Program-made: the position numbers and the translations under genes | Part shown: piece after piece, positions 62,931 to 64,000 of the stretch | Layout of the letters: every line of letters starts with the position of its first letter | Numbering within the stretch: the stretch's first letter is position 1 | Notes under the pieces: model-generated | Seen by the model: the letters and a program-made list of their open reading frames with translations, nothing else | Database searches by the model: none | What the model was told of the DNA's origin: nothing | NCBI GenBank assembly: GCA_023399295.1 | Contig: JAEWQF010000023.1 | Span: 1-64,000, forward strand | Reading direction: 5' to 3' | Source of the DNA: Bacteroidota bacterium | GTDB taxonomy: Bacteria; Bacteroidota; Bacteroidia; Bacteroidales; Dysgonomonadaceae | Length of the DNA stretch: 64,000 nt

Positions 62931-64000
62931 TTAGTAACCGGGATTCTGTACAATAATGCCCTTATTAACCTCTGTCTGAAGGAATGGTTCCAAAAACCAT
63001 TTCGGATGCCAATAACCGGTAAATGAATATGCGTCCCAATAAGATACCAAAGCATCCATTGTTTGCAGACTACCAATGCGCAGGAATGATATTTCGGTCA
63101 TTGGACCTCCAAGGATCTTTGTTCCAATGTCAGGATGTTTCCAATGTTTTACATCGTAGTAACGATGATTTTCTTCGAAATATTCAAGCGCCTTCTCACG
63201 CTGTATTTCCTTTCTGAGCAATGCTTTATCTGTTACAGTTGTAGAGGGCAATCCGGCACGGTTGCGGATAATGTTCAAATATCTCAATGCTTCAGTAGTA
63301 TTGCCTATTTCATTGTATGCTTCAGCAAGATGTAAATAGTTTTCAGCCAATCGAAACAGTGGAAATTCAAACCAGACTCTTGCTCCTGCCTCATAATAAA
63401 ACTTTGTAGGTGATCCCACACCTCTGCCTTCCTGGGCTCTTGACATTGCAGCTGCGATGCCTGTATTTGTTGTATAACTGGCTAAGTATTGCATATTTTC
63501 ATTCCAGTTTGCATGACCGGGATTTGACAATGTAAATTTACCCGGTACACAGAGATCCACACGAAAACGTGCCTCAACTCTATCAACGTTATTTTCAAAG
63601 TCTGAAATTGGACGAGGTGCCGCTTCTCCCACATGAGGCCAATCAAGTTCACCACCATCCCTGTCTCGATAAAGTCTGATAAAGTTGGTTAACACTCCTC
63701 TCTGAGCCTTTTCTCCAACATGTACATAGTTGGAATAATTGTAGCCCTCATTCATGTTATTGTAGGTAGTCTGGTTACTGGCTACTTTAAAGGCTAGAAG
63801 AAGTTCAGGTCCATTGAGTTGAGATACGCCACGTCCATAATCTTTTACTGCATCTTCAAATGTGTTTCTTTTTCCTTCACCTGCAGTAAAAATCAATCTT
63901 TTGTCGTTGTTTGCTGCCCACTGTAACACTTCCTGATGTGCCATGATAGCATCATTCCAGCGCTGTTCATCATAACCTCCAAGCCATATCAATTCTTCGT
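62931..64000 (-). CDS. susD: Second SusD/RagB family lipoprotein, N-terminus outside the window
   Basis: Open from the right edge of the window to the stop at 62931, about 355 residues of the C-terminal part. SusD marks: RLAENYLHLAEAYNEIGNTTEALRYL-type TPR segment, LLRKEIQREKALEYFEENHRYYDVKHWKH, and the terminal QNPGY. The signal peptide and lipobox lie beyond base 64000. Being directly upstream of another susC, it should be the partner of a susC further upstream, so the PUL has two tandem SusCD pairs. Confidence 0.9.
   Translation of the reverse strand, partial: EELIWLGGYDEQRWNDAIMAHQEVLQWAANNDKRLIFTAGEGKRNTFEDAVKDYGRGVSQLNGPELLLAFKVASNQTTYNNMNEGYNYSNYVHVGEKAQRGVLTNFIRLYRDRDGGELDWPHVGEAAPRPISDFENNVDRVEARFRVDLCVPGKFTLSNPGHANWNENMQYLASYTTNTGIAAAMSRAQEGRGVGSPTKFYYEAGARVWFEFPLFRLAENYLHLAEAYNEIGNTTEALRYLNIIRNRAGLPSTTVTDKALLRKEIQREKALEYFEENHRYYDVKHWKHPDIGTKILGGPMTEISFLRIGSLQTMDALVSYWDAYSFTGYWHPKWFLEPFLQTEVNKGIIVQNPGY

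Overview
The window is a chromosomal segment of a Bacteroidales bacterium. Evidence: several genes are preceded by the Bacteroidetes -7 promoter element TAnnTTTG, Shine-Dalgarno sites are weak or absent, tig-clpP-clpX-recQ and dxs-trkA-trkH are arranged as in that order, and there are SusC/SusD pairs with lipoprotein glycoside hydrolases. A member of the Dysgonomonadaceae/Porphyromonadaceae side of the order (Proteiniphilum-like) would fit, but genus is a guess. There are no rRNA or tRNA genes, CRISPR arrays or insertion sequences.

Layout. 1-3.8 kb: carBA (pyrimidine/arginine precursor; carB is cut by the window edge). 3.9-5.0 kb: a small membrane protein and a SIMPL-domain protein. 5.0-9.5 kb: a galactose operon galM-gluP-galK with a downstream NrtR/AraR-type Nudix regulator whose Nudix box is catalytically dead, and a palindrome upstream of galM that is a candidate operator. 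9.7-15.7 kb: housekeeping genes on the minus strand (CNNM/CorC transporter, nucleotidyltransferase, RluA-type pseudouridine synthase, FabG, TetR regulator, DUF3109, CPBP protease). 15.9-26.7 kb, plus strand: tig, clpP, clpX, recQ, dxs, trkA, trkH. 26.7-30.4 kb: clpB facing a rhodanese/hemolysin-III pair.

30.5-39.3 kb is a complete histidine-degradation cluster on the minus strand: hutU, ftcD, a PnuC-like transporter, hutI, fchA, hutH and an MFS transporter. Histidine goes to urocanate (HutH), imidazolonepropionate (HutU), formiminoglutamate (HutI), then glutamate plus formimino-THF (FtcD) and methenyl-THF (FchA). No hutG is needed. The hutI-fchA spacer carries three abutting families of tandem repeats.

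39.5-64 kb, minus strand and visibly more AT-rich, is a large polysaccharide utilization locus (PUL) that continues past the right edge. In transcription order: SusD (partial), SusC, SusD, a DUF1735-like lipoprotein, a PKD lipoprotein, an internal terminator, a GH20-type hexosaminidase, three tandem GH16 paralogues, an unrecognised 893-residue lipoprotein, a beta-propeller lipoprotein, a GH9 enzyme, a NagX-type acyltransferase, a double-SIS sugar-phosphate deaminase/isomerase, a fourth GH16, a degenerate ROK protein and a LacI regulator. The combination points to a glucosamine or N-acetylglucosamine containing beta-glycan as substrate. This, together with two enzyme-like lipoproteins of unknown family, is the most promising undescribed system in the window.
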